Assembly: GCA_018268075.1 (NCBI GenBank)
Contig: JAFDXH010000259.1
Location: 1-34,171, forward strand
Source: Bacteroidota bacterium
Lineage (GTDB): Bacteria > Bacteroidota > Bacteroidia > Chitinophagales > Chitinophagaceae
Reading direction: 5' to 3'
Length of the DNA: 34,171 nucleotides
The notes beneath the pieces were generated by a model. That model saw only the letters and a program-made list of their open reading frames with translations. It was not told the origin of the DNA and did no database searches. Within the stretch, counting starts at the first letter, position 1, and each line of letters opens with the position of its first letter. The position numbers were made by a program, and so were the translations under genes. Shown here one piece after another: positions 17,487-26,603 of the stretch.

Positions 17487-18473
17487 TTAATATTTTTTAC
17501 TTATAAATTCTTTAGGTTGCTTATATAGCTCTTCAGGTGGTAATGACTTAAAATATTCATAGGTGATTTTTAAACCTTCCTTTCTTTGTACTTTGGGTTG
17601 CCATCCTAAAATCTGCTGTGCCCTTGTAATATCGGGCTGGCGCTGCTTAGGGTCATCTACAGGCAATGGTTTGTAGATGATCTTTCTGTCTGTGCCGGTT
17701 AATGTGATGATCTCTTCAGCAAAATCTTTTAAGGTAATTTGGTCGGGGTTACCAACATTTACCGGCATAGCATAATCGCTGAATAATAATCTGTAAATTC
17801 CTTCAATTAAATCATCAACATAGCAAAAGCTTCTGGTTTGGGAGCCATCGCCAAATACGGTGAGGTCTTCGCCTCTTAGTGCCTGGCCAATAAATGCAGG
17901 CAAAGCCCTGCCATCATTAAGGCGCATACGGGGCCCGTAGGTGTTAAAGATTCGTATGATGCGCGTTTCCAATCCATGAAAGGTGTGGTAGGCAGTTGTT
18001 ATTGCTTCCTGAAATCTTTTTGCTTCATCATATACTCCACGTGGCCCAATAGGATTTACATGCCCCCAATAATCTTCATTTTGCGGATGAACTAATGGGT
18101 CGCCATATACTTCACTTGTAGAAGCTACCAGTATTCTTGCTTTTTTTGCAAGAGCAAGACCCAAGCAATTATGAGTTCCTAACGAACCAACTTTTAAAGT
18201 TTGAATGGGTATTTTTAAATAATCTATTGGGCTTGCCGGTGAGGCAAAATGCAGGATATAATCAAGTTTGCCCGGAACATGAATAAATTTAGAAACATCG
18301 CAATGATAAAACTCAAAATCTTCTAATTTGAAAAGGTGCTGAATATTTCTAAGATCGCCTGTAATTAAATTATCCATCCCTATTACATGCATTCCTTCCT
18401 TTATAAACCGGTCACACAGGTGCGAGCCTAAAAAACCTGCTGCGCCTGTAATAAGTATTCGCGGTTGAGCCAT
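17487..18473 (-). CDS. UDP-glucuronate decarboxylase (UDP-xylose synthase)
   Basis: A 328-residue SDR enzyme that oxidises and decarboxylates UDP-glucuronate; the usual product is UDP-xylose. Motifs: [16 protein letters not shown], the UXS signature [55 protein letters not shown] with the catalytic Tyr-Lys, and [10 protein letters not shown]. This matches UXS proteins closely. Its substrate is made by ugd, the next gene upstream in the operon (73-base gap). A UDP-4-keto-pentose intermediate could also supply the neighbouring aminotransferase, but that is inference. Confidence 0.92.
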   Translation of the reverse strand: MAQPRILITGAAGFLGSHLCDRFIKEGMHVIGMDNLITGDLRNIQHLFKLEDFEFYHCDVSKFIHVPGKLDYILHFASPASPIDYLKIPIQTLKVGSLGTHNCLGLALAKKARILVASTSEVYGDPLVHPQNEDYWGHVNPIGPRGVYDEAKRFQEAITTAYHTFHGLETRIIRIFNTYGPRMRLNDGRALPAFIGQALRGEDLTVFGDGSQTRSFCYVDDLIEGIYRLLFSDYAMPVNVGNPDQITLKDFAEEIITLTGTDRKIIYKPLPVDDPKQRQPDITRAQQILGWQPKVQRKEGLKITYEYFKSLPPEELYKQPKEFISKKY

Positions 18474-18546
18474 TTTGTTAGTGTATTATGAGCTTTAAGC
18501 TATGAATATATTTTTTTTAAAGAATGATTTTTATACAATTTCACGC

Positions 18547-19899
18547 TTACCTACTATTTAAATGTACCGCCGCCCGTCCAATACTTTCATAATAGAATCC
18601 TAACTCCTTCATTTGGTACAATTCAAACAAATTCCGGCCGTCGAAAATAACATTATTTTTCATTTCCTTTTTTATCCGGTTAAAATCAGGCGTGCGGAAT
18701 TCATTCCATTCTGTTGCTATCAGTAGTGCATCTGCATCTTTTAATGCCTCATATTGATTTTCTGAAAAATCAATCATATCTCCCATTGCATGCTTTACGT
18801 TTTCCATTGCTTCAGGGTCAAATGCGGTAACCTTTGCTCCGGCACTCAATAATTTTTTTATAAGAATTAAGGAAGGTGCCTCTCTTATATCATCTGTATT
18901 AGGCTTGAAGGCCAGCCCCCAAACGGCTATTTTTTTTCCAGACAGGTCGTTATTAAAATATGAAAGTATTTTGGGGAAAAGATGCATTTTTTGTGCATCA
19001 TTTACCTCCATTACAGATTCAAGAATTTTAAAACTATAATTCACTTCCTGAGAAGATTTTACCAGCGCCTGCACATCTTTAGGAAAGCAACTGCCTCCAT
19101 AACCAATACCGGGGAAAAGAAATCTTTTGCCTATGCGTTCATCGCTTCCTATGCCACGGCGAACCATATCTACATCGGCACCCAATTTTTCACAAAGCAG
19201 TGCTATCTCATTCATAAATGAGATTTTGGTAGCTAAAAATGCATTTGCAGCATACTTGGTAAGCTCTGCTGAGCGCTCATCCATAAATATTACAGGGTTG
19301 CCCTGGCGTACAAAAGGGGCATATAATTCGCCCAATAATTTTTGAGCTTTCTCTGAGGTAGTGCCAATTACCACCCTGTTTGGCTTCATAAAATCTTCTA
19401 CTGCTACGCCTTCTCGCAAAAATTCAGGATTGCTTACTACATCAAATAATTCTTCCGATCCGGTTATACTTCGCGCCTTTAATTCCTTTAAAATATTGAG
19501 TTGAACCTTTTCGGCGGTACCTACGGGCACCGTACTTTTATCAATAATTATTTTATAATCTTCACTTTTTAAGAGCTTGCCGATTTGCGAAGCTACCTGC
19601 AGCACATATTTTAGGTCTGCGCGGCCATCTTCATCCGGTGGGGTAGGTAGCGCCAGAAAAATGATTACAGCATCTTTGATTCCCTCTTCTAGTGAAGTGG
19701 TGAATTTTAAACGACCTTCTTTCTGATTGCGTATGAAAATCTTTTCAAGGCCGGGTTCATATATGGTGACTTTGCCTGAATTTAATTTTTTGATTTTATT
19801 CTCGTCAATATCTACACAGCAAACGTTATTTCCACTTTCTGCGAAGCAGGTTCCCGTGACCAAGCCAACGTATCCTGTGCCTATTACAGCAATTTTCAT
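18547..19899 (-). CDS. ugd: UDP-glucose 6-dehydrogenase
   Basis: Oxidises UDP-glucose to UDP-glucuronate with two NAD. A 450-residue protein with Rossmann AVIGTGYVGLVTGTCFAE, IIDKSTVPVGTAEKV, NPEFLREGVAVEDFMKPNRVVIG, LTKYAANAFLATKISFMNE, the catalytic-Cys loop GIGYGGSCFPKD (Cys near residue 260), and the C-terminal GLAFKPNTDDIREAPS. It starts 2 bases after the aminotransferase stop, so the two are tightly coupled. It provides the UDP-glucuronate for the decarboxylase downstream. Confidence 0.95.
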   Translation of the reverse strand: MKIAVIGTGYVGLVTGTCFAESGNNVCCVDIDENKIKKLNSGKVTIYEPGLEKIFIRNQKEGRLKFTTSLEEGIKDAVIIFLALPTPPDEDGRADLKYVLQVASQIGKLLKSEDYKIIIDKSTVPVGTAEKVQLNILKELKARSITGSEELFDVVSNPEFLREGVAVEDFMKPNRVVIGTTSEKAQKLLGELYAPFVRQGNPVIFMDERSAELTKYAANAFLATKISFMNEIALLCEKLGADVDMVRRGIGSDERIGKRFLFPGIGYGGSCFPKDVQALVKSSQEVNYSFKILESVMEVNDAQKMHLFPKILSYFNNDLSGKKIAVWGLAFKPNTDDIREAPSLILIKKLLSAGAKVTAFDPEAMENVKHAMGDMIDFSENQYEALKDADALLIATEWNEFRTPDFNRIKKEMKNNVIFDGRNLFELYQMKELGFYYESIGRAAVHLNSR

Positions 19900-19901
19900 A
19901 T

Positions 19902-21032
19902 CTATTTATTTATAAATTCTAATACATTTTTACTTATAAAATTCAATTGATCTTCATCAAGTTCAGTATGCATTGGTAATGATACCACTCGGTGCGTGAG
20001 CCAATCTGTTTTTTCCAGATGGTAATCTGCACCCCCCCATTCAGCAAACATTTGTTGCTTGTGCGCTGGTACCGGGTAGTATATCATTGAAGGAATATTA
20101 TTTTCCGATAGATATTCAACCAGCCCATTACGATCCACACCTTCCAGAATTAACGTGTATTGATGAAAAACATGTTTACAATATGCTGCGCGAAAAGGGA
20201 TGGTGATTTTATTATTTTGTGCAAAAGCACTATCATAAAAGTCTGCCGCTTTTCGCCTTGCATCTATATAACTGTCCAATAACGGTAATTTTATATTTAA
20301 TATTGCCGCCTGCAATGCATCGAGCCTAGAATTGCATCCTACTATTTCGTGATAATATCTTGTTTTCTGGCCATGGTTGGCTATCATCTTCAATTTTTCA
20401 GCCAGGGTATCATCATTTGTACACATTGCACCGCCATCACCATAGCATCCCAGATTTTTGCTTGGAAAAAATGAAGTGCAACTAATGTCACCTATGCTAC
20501 CTGTTTTTTTAGTAGTTCCATTTTTAAAAGTATAATCACTTCCAATAGCTTGGGCATTATCTTCTATTACATATAAATTGTGTTCTCGGGCTATTTCCAT
20601 TATTTCTTCCATAGGGGCCGAGTGGCCGTAAAGATGTACCGGTACTATAGCTTTAGTTTTAGGGTTAATTGCTTTTCTTATGGCATTGGGGCTTATACAA
20701 AAAGTCTTAGTATCCACCTCTACGAATACTGGCTTTAATTTCATCAACGCAATCACCTCGGTAGTGGCTACAAATGTAAAAGAAGGGGTAATTACTTCAT
20801 CACCTGGCTGTAGCCCCAAAGCCATCATGGCTATTTGCAGGGCATCTGTGCCATTGGCGCAAGGAATTACGTGTTTTACCCCAAGGTAGGCAGCCAAGCT
20901 TTGCGAAAATGAATTGACCTGCGGGCCTCCAATGAAAATACTAGAATTAAGAACTTCAGAAATTGCTGCATTTACTTTATCGCTGATAGCAAGGTATTGC
21001 TGCTTTAGATCTACCATTTGAATAGGTCTCAT
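19902..21032 (-). CDS. DegT/DnrJ/EryC1/StrS-family sugar aminotransferase
   Basis: A 376-residue PLP enzyme of the nucleotide-sugar aminotransferase family, transferring an amino group (usually from glutamate) to a keto-sugar nucleotide. It has the N-terminal MVDLKQQYLAI and ANGTDALQIAMMALGLQPGDEVITPSFTF split motifs, EDNAQAIGS with the PLP-ring Asp, and the Schiff-base Lys in SFFPSKNLGCYGDGGAM. NSRLDALQAAIL is also typical. WbpE-like proteins are the nearest relatives by eye. The keto-sugar substrate is not obvious: no 3- or 4-keto-forming partner other than the UDP-glucuronate decarboxylase is in the operon. It is the first gene of the unit and divergent from waaA. Confidence 0.87.
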   Translation of the reverse strand: MRPIQMVDLKQQYLAISDKVNAAISEVLNSSIFIGGPQVNSFSQSLAAYLGVKHVIPCANGTDALQIAMMALGLQPGDEVITPSFTFVATTEVIALMKLKPVFVEVDTKTFCISPNAIRKAINPKTKAIVPVHLYGHSAPMEEIMEIAREHNLYVIEDNAQAIGSDYTFKNGTTKKTGSIGDISCTSFFPSKNLGCYGDGGAMCTNDDTLAEKLKMIANHGQKTRYYHEIVGCNSRLDALQAAILNIKLPLLDSYIDARRKAADFYDSAFAQNNKITIPFRAAYCKHVFHQYTLILEGVDRNGLVEYLSENNIPSMIYYPVPAHKQQMFAEWGGADYHLEKTDWLTHRVVSLPMHTELDEDQLNFISKNVLEFINK

Positions 21033-21058
21033 GGTTGCTTATTTTTTTTTGACGGGGG

Positions 21059-21066
21059 CAAAGATA
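21059..21066 (-). promoter_or_regulatory. Candidate -7 box for the nucleotide-sugar operon
   Basis: TATCTTTG on the minus strand, an exact TAnnTTTG match, 26 bases before the aminotransferase start. The distal element is not clear. Confidence 0.42.
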
Positions 21067-21105
21067 ACTACAGAATTTCTTATATTAATTATAAAGACAA
21101 GCAGT

Positions 21106-21113
21106 TAGTTTTG
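21106..21113 (+). promoter_or_regulatory. Candidate -7 box for waaA
   Basis: TAGTTTTG, an exact TAnnTTTG match, 22 bases before the waaA ATG and facing away from the box at 21059-21066. The distal element is not clear. An AGGAG lies at 21115-21119. Confidence 0.4.
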
Positions 21114-21135
21114 TAGGAGATTAAAGTAGTTGCCC

Positions 21136-22395
21136 ATGTTGTTTTATAATATTTTTTTATTTCTGTATAAGGCAGGTATTCATCTGGCTGCCACCTGGAA
21201 CCCCAAAGCCAGATTGTGGGTAAGTGGGCGTAGCAATACTTTTGAACTATTACAAGCTGCCATTATTGAGTGTAAAGGAAAAAAGATTGTGTGGATGCAT
21301 TGTGCCAGCCTTGGTGAATTTGAGCAAGGCCGCCCGCTTTTAAACAGTATAATTGAACATTCGCCTGAGGTGGAATTTTTTATTACTTTTTTCTCGCCTT
21401 CCGGGTTTGAAAAAATAAAAAAGGATAAGGAATATAAATATGTTTTTTATTTACCAATGGATTCTTCAGGTAATGCAAAAAACTGGATAGCCATTTTAAA
21501 ACCTCACTTGGTTTTATGGGTCAAATATGAATATTGGTATTATTACTTAAGAGAAATACAAGCCAACCAGATTCCCTTAATCATGGTATCAGCAATCTAT
21601 CGGCCATCACAGATATTTTTTAAATGGTATGGAAAATTATATGTAAAGATCCTGAATGCATTTTCACATTTTTTTGTGCAAAATTCAGACTCCAAAAATA
21701 CCTTGAAAACCATTATTTCTGAGGATCGAATTACAATCTCAGGTGATACACGATGCGACCGGGTAATTAATATTGAATCTGATTTTTCGGAAGTGCCAGG
21801 TATAAAAGAATTTTGTGCCGGCAAAACGGTAGTGGTGATTGGGAGCAGTTGGGAAGATGATGAAACTGAATGGGTGCATTTTGTCAGGACGAAAAAGGAA
21901 ATAAAATTCATTATTGCTCCTCACGAAATAGATAAAGACAATCTTGTGGATGTAAAGAAAAGATTCCCTGAAAGCATTCTTTATTCTGATTGGTTGGCTC
22001 AGGCAAATGTACCCAATCAGATAAAAGCGCCGCACTGCCTAATAATTAATAATATTGGCATTTTATCAAGATTATATTATTATGCCACTATTACCTATGT
22101 GGGTGGGGGTTTTGGTAAAAATGGTCTTCATAATATTTTGGAGGCTGCTGTATATGGAAAGCCGGTAATCTTTGGTCCAGAGTATGAAAAGAATTTTGAG
22201 GCTACAGACTTAATTGAAAATTCGGGTGGAATAAGTATTGAAAATGCGCTTGAACTTGAAAAAGTGATGAATGAATTATTGACTCACCCCGAAGAAATAA
22301 CAAACAGGGGAGAAGCAGCTAAAAAATATGTGTATGAAAATAGCGGTGCTACCAAAAAAATTGCCACGTATTTGGCAGACGGTAGATTGATTTAA
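21136..22395 (+). CDS. waaA: 3-deoxy-D-manno-octulosonic acid (Kdo) transferase
   Basis: GT30 glycosyltransferase adding Kdo from CMP-Kdo to lipid A precursor at the inner membrane. The N-terminal helix (LFYNIFLFLYKAGIHLA) anchors it. VWMHCASLGEFEQGRPLL carries the catalytic Glu, LWVKYEYWYYYLREI follows, and the C-terminal domain shows GGGFGKNGLHNILEAAVYGKPVIFGP. About 419 residues, normal for the family. I prefer ATG at 21136; TTG at 21130 would add two residues and is closer to the AGGAG, so it remains possible. It shows that the organism makes Kdo-containing LPS, consistent with the LptG-like permease nearby. Confidence 0.94.
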   Translation: MLFYNIFLFLYKAGIHLAATWNPKARLWVSGRSNTFELLQAAIIECKGKKIVWMHCASLGEFEQGRPLLNSIIEHSPEVEFFITFFSPSGFEKIKKDKEYKYVFYLPMDSSGNAKNWIAILKPHLVLWVKYEYWYYYLREIQANQIPLIMVSAIYRPSQIFFKWYGKLYVKILNAFSHFFVQNSDSKNTLKTIISEDRITISGDTRCDRVINIESDFSEVPGIKEFCAGKTVVVIGSSWEDDETEWVHFVRTKKEIKFIIAPHEIDKDNLVDVKKRFPESILYSDWLAQANVPNQIKAPHCLIINNIGILSRLYYYATITYVGGGFGKNGLHNILEAAVYGKPVIFGPEYEKNFEATDLIENSGGISIENALELEKVMNELLTHPEEITNRGEAAKKYVYENSGATKKIATYLADGRLI

Positions 22396-22545
22396 AGATT
22401 TTAGAATTTTACCATTTTTCATTTAAAATTCACCGTTTACTAAATGATTTAAACGTATTAGAAGTTATTTTCAGTACTTAATTAATTGATGTTTAGTTTT
22501 ATTGGCAGTGTTTTTCTATAATCCATTTTTTTTAAAACCAGAAGG

Positions 22546-24405
22546 GTGATTATCAAAAAGGTTCTTCATTTATTTTTTTTGCGATTATTTTTTACCCTTT
22601 TGATTTTTTTTCAAATCGGGGTACAAAATGTTAATAGCCAAAGCAGGTATGTAGATAGCTTGGTAGATTGGGTAGATCAGCATTCAAGAATAGATTCTCA
22701 ATATATATTAACCCTTCATCGTATTAGCTACCGCTATAGTGAGAATAACATTCAAAAGGCATTTAAATATTATGAAAGGGTATTTAGTTTAAGCGACAGC
22801 CTCAATTTTACTTATGGGAAATCGCTCGCACAGATTAATCTTGGAATCCTGCTTTCAGTTACCGGTAATTTTATGAATAGTAACGAAGCCTATTTTAAAG
22901 CGATAGAATTTGCCAGGCAATGTAATGCAAAGCGTCAGATAGCCATTTCATTAAATAATATTGGTGAAAACTTCGAGTCGCTTAATGAGTTAGCAAAGTG
23001 TCGTGAATATACTTTGCAGGCCATTACCATAAATACAGAACTGAAAGCCTGGCGCGGGGTAGCCATCAACTATGAACTGTTGCAGCGATGTGATATTGAG
23101 GAAAAAAAATATGGCGATGCAATGACGCACTTAAATCTTGGATTTCCTTTTGCCGAGCTATCTAAAGAAAATTATATACTTTCTCTGTATTATGTAGGGT
23201 ATGGAAAACTAAGTGCTCTCAAAAAAAATATTGATTCAGCAAATATTTATTTCAATATAGGGATGAACCATGCCAGGGCAGAAGGTGACCAAAGAAATAT
23301 ATACGAAGTGTATATGGCAATGGCCGATTATTTACCACAACTTTCTTTGACTACTAAAATTGAATATTTGGATAGTGCGTATTCGATTTCAGCACGTACT
23401 AAATATCGTGAGGGAATTGGTAAAGCAGCACAAGCACTTTCCGCCATATACGACAAGGAAAATATGCAGGATTCATCTATGGCTTATTATCATATTTACC
23501 GGAGCAACTTTGATTCAATGTTTTCTGAAAATAACCGTAGAAATGTAATCATAAGAGAAACAGATTGGCAGATAAAACAAAAAGAAATAGAGAATAAGCA
23601 TTTAAAAGAATTATCGGTAATTCAAAATCGGGATATCATCTTCAAAAACTCTCTGCTGATGGCTTCGGCAGTATTATTGATTTTATTGATCATTACTTTT
23701 TTTGCAGTGAATAAAAATATAAGCAATGCAAAAAAACAAGCCGAAGCAAATTTTAATAAAAAAATTGCTGAAGTACGAATGGAGTCTCTGCGTTCGCAAA
23801 TGAATCCTCACTTTATTTTTAATAGCCTCAATAGTATTGAGAACTTTATGATGCGTAATGAACGAAGGGCGGCGAGTGAATACCTGCAAAAATTCTCATC
23901 ACTCATACGTATAATTTTGCAAAATAGCCGGGCTCAATTGGTGCCTTTTGTACAAGACCTTGAAGCTATAAAATTATATATTTCTCTGGAACAACTTAGG
24001 TTTAACGATAAGTTTAAAGTAAAAACAGTGATAGACCCGGAACTACTAAATGAAGATTACCAGGTGCCACCTTTATTAATACAGCCCTATGTGGAAAATG
24101 CCATTATTCATGGCCTTTCGCAAAAGGAGGAGGAAGATCTTGAGCTATTGGTAAAAGCAGAATTGATAGACGGGTATATCATATACACGATTGAGGATAA
24201 TGGTATAGGGCGCACGCTTTCAGCTAAATACAATGAGCATAAAAAACCGGCACACATGAGTGTGGGATTAGAACTTTCACGGGAAAGGATAAATATATTT
24301 AACACGCAATATAATGGTGATGGAAGTGTGACGATTACAGATTTGCCGGGGACAAATGGTCATTCCGGTGGTACACGTGCAGTTCTTAAAATTAAAGCAG
24401 TTTAA
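22546..24405 (+). CDS. TPR-containing LytS-type sensor histidine kinase
   Basis: A 619-residue membrane kinase. Signal peptide (1 to about 32), then a periplasmic region of TPR-like helical repeats (about 45-330, e.g. LAQINLGILLSVTGNFMNSNEAYFKAIEFA). A transmembrane helix follows near 370-390 (SLLMASAVLLILLIITFFAV), then a His_kinase (LytS/YehU) domain with phospho-acceptor His422 in RSQMNPHFIFNSLNSIENF. The ATPase domain shows PYVENAIIHG and IEDNGIGR. The start is GTG; no closer ATG precedes the signal peptide. Its partner regulator follows after 17 bases. The ligand sensed is unknown. I see nothing definite in the 150 bases upstream. Confidence 0.9.
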   Translation: MIIKKVLHLFFLRLFFTLLIFFQIGVQNVNSQSRYVDSLVDWVDQHSRIDSQYILTLHRISYRYSENNIQKAFKYYERVFSLSDSLNFTYGKSLAQINLGILLSVTGNFMNSNEAYFKAIEFARQCNAKRQIAISLNNIGENFESLNELAKCREYTLQAITINTELKAWRGVAINYELLQRCDIEEKKYGDAMTHLNLGFPFAELSKENYILSLYYVGYGKLSALKKNIDSANIYFNIGMNHARAEGDQRNIYEVYMAMADYLPQLSLTTKIEYLDSAYSISARTKYREGIGKAAQALSAIYDKENMQDSSMAYYHIYRSNFDSMFSENNRRNVIIRETDWQIKQKEIENKHLKELSVIQNRDIIFKNSLLMASAVLLILLIITFFAVNKNISNAKKQAEANFNKKIAEVRMESLRSQMNPHFIFNSLNSIENFMMRNERRAASEYLQKFSSLIRIILQNSRAQLVPFVQDLEAIKLYISLEQLRFNDKFKVKTVIDPELLNEDYQVPPLLIQPYVENAIIHGLSQKEEEDLELLVKAELIDGYIIYTIEDNGIGRTLSAKYNEHKKPAHMSVGLELSRERINIFNTQYNGDGSVTITDLPGTNGHSGGTRAVLKIKAV

Positions 24406-24422
24406 ATAAAATATTTTTAATT

Positions 24423-25169
24423 ATGGAACAATTAAATGCCATTTTAGTGGACGATGAACTTCCCAGTTTGCAAAATCTGGAGCAAAAATTAATTGAATTT
24501 TGCCCTGATATAAAAATACTGGCGGCAACTCAAAAGCCTGAGGAAGCCATCCACCTACTTACAGACCTAAAGCCTGATGTTGTTTTTCTGGATATTGAAA
24601 TGCCAAGAATGAATGGCTTTAAAATGCTGGAGGAGGTGCCCGAAAAAAATTTTGAGATTATTTTTACAACAGCTTATAATCATTACGCAATAGACGCAGT
24701 AAGGTTGAGTGCATTTGATTATCTTGTAAAACCAGTAGCAGTACAAGACCTGCAAAATGCAGTAGCCCGGCTTATGAATAACAGAACGGTGCATACACCA
24801 CAGAAACTGGATATCTTAAAGCAAAGCCTATCAAATACCAGGTCGCAGAATGATAAGATTAGCATTTCTACTTTAGATGGAATGGAATTTTATGAAATTA
24901 AAGAAATAGTAAGAATTGAATCAAGTTCCAATTATAGCAAAATATTTTTCATAGATAATACACAGGTGCTGGTATCAAAAATTCTAAAAGATTTTGAAGA
25001 AATCCTAATGCCCTACAGGTTTTTTAGAATTCATCATTCTCACCTCATTAACCTCACTTACATCAAAAAATATCTACGGGGCGATGGCGGACAGGTGATT
25101 TTGCAAAACAATGATGTAATAGATGTATCCAGAAGAAAAAAGGATGAATTTCTAAAATTAATCAGCTAA
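24423..25169 (+). CDS. LytTR-family response regulator
   Basis: A 248-residue regulator. The receiver domain (1-120) has the acidic pair DDE near residue 11, phospho-acceptor Asp57 in VVFLDIEMPRMNG, the Thr in FTTAY and Lys in DYLVKP. The C-terminal LytTR DNA-binding domain (about 140-245) has IVRIESSSNYSKIFF, ILKDFEEILMPYRFFRIHHSHLINL and VIDVSRRKKDEFL. It forms an operon with the kinase upstream and is likely phosphorylated by it. Targets are not deducible; LytTR sites are short direct repeats that I could not assign in this window. Confidence 0.93.
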   Translation: MEQLNAILVDDELPSLQNLEQKLIEFCPDIKILAATQKPEEAIHLLTDLKPDVVFLDIEMPRMNGFKMLEEVPEKNFEIIFTTAYNHYAIDAVRLSAFDYLVKPVAVQDLQNAVARLMNNRTVHTPQKLDILKQSLSNTRSQNDKISISTLDGMEFYEIKEIVRIESSSNYSKIFFIDNTQVLVSKILKDFEEILMPYRFFRIHHSHLINLTYIKKYLRGDGGQVILQNNDVIDVSRRKKDEFLKLIS

Positions 25170-25260
25170 GAAAAAACTTCTTTCTGCTCAGCCAAATATT
25201 TTATTAAAGAACAAGGCAGGTGTCCAATGTTTTTTCCACCCTTAGCAGTACATTATATTT

Positions 25261-25268
25261 TATCTTTG
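25261..25268 (+). promoter_or_regulatory. Candidate -7 box for the 3-hydroxyacyl-CoA dehydrogenase gene
   Basis: TATCTTTG, an exact TAnnTTTG match, 21 bases before the ATG at 25290. No clear distal TTTG at 19-21 bases. Confidence 0.42.
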
Positions 25269-25289
25269 TCCCATTATTAAAGGACTATT

Positions 25290-26186
25290 ATGAGTATAAA
25301 TAATGTAGCTGTGATAGGCGTCGGTACTATGGGCAATGGCATTGCACATGTGTTTGCACAGAATGGATTTTCTGTAAAGCTGATAGATGTATCTGATGCT
25401 CAATTAAAAAAAGCGATTTCCACAATTGAAAAAAATCTACAGCGGCTTGTATCAAAAAATATAATTACAGCTCAACTAAAGGATGTGACGCTGGAAAATT
25501 TACAGACCTACACTTCAATAGAAAATGGGGTAAAGGATTGTGATCTTGTAATTGAAGCTGCTACTGAAAATATTGATTTGAAATTAAAAATATTTTCGGA
25601 GATACAGTCTTGGGCACCGGAGCACTGTATTTTGGCTACCAATACTTCATCTATATCCATTACCCAGATTGCAGCGGTTTGTAAAAAACCTTCACAGGTC
25701 ATAGGAATGCATTTTATGAATCCTGTACCTGTTATGAAATTGGTGGAGGTGATTAAAGGATATCACACCAGTGATGAGGTTACTAATATCATTGTGGCAG
25801 TGTGTGCTCAATTGGGTAAAACACCTTGTGAAGTAAATGATTATCCGGGGTTTGTTGCCAATCGAATTCTGATGCCTATGATCAATGAAGCTATATATAC
25901 TTTACATGAAGGAGTGGCAGGTGTAGAAGAGATAGATCAAATAATGAGGTTAGGCATGGCCCACCCAATGGGGCCTTTGCAATTGGCCGATTTTATAGGA
26001 TTAGATGTTTGCCTTGCAATTCTTGAAGTATTGCATAAAGGGTTTGGTAATCCTAAATATGCGCCATGTTCATTATTAGTAAATATGGTAATGGCAAAAG
26101 TTTTGGGCAGAAAATCCGGGGAAGGTTTTTATAAATATGAAGAAGGAAGTAAGGATGTAAAAGTAAGTGCCAGATTTATTTCTTAA
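25290..26186 (+). CDS. 3-hydroxybutyryl-CoA dehydrogenase
   Basis: A 298-residue single-function NAD(P)-dependent 3-hydroxyacyl-CoA dehydrogenase, converting 3-hydroxybutyryl-CoA to acetoacetyl-CoA or the reverse. N-terminal Rossmann motif VAVIGVGTMGNGIAHVFAQNGF; LVIEAATENIDLK; NTSSISIT; the catalytic dyad in IGMHFMNPVPVMKLVEVI; and the C-terminal PGFVANRILMPMINEAI and LGMAHPMGPLQLADFIGLDV. Length and motifs fit Hbd/PaaH-type proteins. It has its own promoter, and it lies next to the kynurenine locus, whose breakdown products enter central metabolism. A functional link is only possible, not shown. Confidence 0.93.
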   Translation: MSINNVAVIGVGTMGNGIAHVFAQNGFSVKLIDVSDAQLKKAISTIEKNLQRLVSKNIITAQLKDVTLENLQTYTSIENGVKDCDLVIEAATENIDLKLKIFSEIQSWAPEHCILATNTSSISITQIAAVCKKPSQVIGMHFMNPVPVMKLVEVIKGYHTSDEVTNIIVAVCAQLGKTPCEVNDYPGFVANRILMPMINEAIYTLHEGVAGVEEIDQIMRLGMAHPMGPLQLADFIGLDVCLAILEVLHKGFGNPKYAPCSLLVNMVMAKVLGRKSGEGFYKYEEGSKDVKVSARFIS

Positions 26187-26211
26187 TATAAGGTACCCGA
26201 TTATTGAAAGA

Positions 26212-26568
26212 TCACGAAGTGGGCGCATCTTCATTTAAAATTATTTTTTCGGCATCAGCCAGTTTCTTTTTTAACTGACCTGTGAGGGTGTGCCAAAACA
26301 TTACAAAATCGCTACCCAGACTGTATAAGGGATATACAAATGTAGCCGGTTTGTTTTTTTCAAAAAAGAAATGGCCAACCCATGCAAAACCGTAGCCTGC
26401 CAACGGAATTACTACAAACCAAAACCACCTTCCGGTGATAAATCCTAAAATAATACAAATAAAAATCAGCAATGTGCCTATGAAATGGAGCGCCCTGCTG
26501 GTGGAATTTCTGTGTTCAGTAAGGTAAAATGGGTAAAACTGCCAGAATGATTTGTATTTCTTTTCCAT
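26212..26568 (-). CDS. DUF962/Mpo1-like membrane protein
   Basis: A 118-residue protein with two or three hydrophobic helices (about 27-45, 47-62). It carries the family signature: FWQFYPFYLTEHRNSTSRALHFIGT at the N terminus, GYGFAWVGHFFFEKNKPATFVYPLYSLGSDF in the second half. The conserved His residues (HR, LHFIG, GHFFFE) are those that bind iron in yeast Mpo1, a 2-hydroxy fatty acid dioxygenase. Bacterial members are uncharacterised. It lies 35 bases after the ACMS decarboxylase gene, so it is probably transcribed with the kynurenine genes, though no metabolic connection is evident. Confidence 0.82.
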   Translation of the reverse strand: MEKKYKSFWQFYPFYLTEHRNSTSRALHFIGTLLIFICIILGFITGRWFWFVVIPLAGYGFAWVGHFFFEKNKPATFVYPLYSLGSDFVMFWHTLTGQLKKKLADAEKIILNEDAPTS

Positions 26569-26603
26569 AAAATTTATTTTATTAGTTCATTATACCTGTT
26601 TAC

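Noticed and set aside
22404-22431. Inverted repeat GAATTTTA/TAAAATTC after waaA as a terminator
   Set aside because: The stem is almost all A/T and is followed by CACCG rather than a T-tract.
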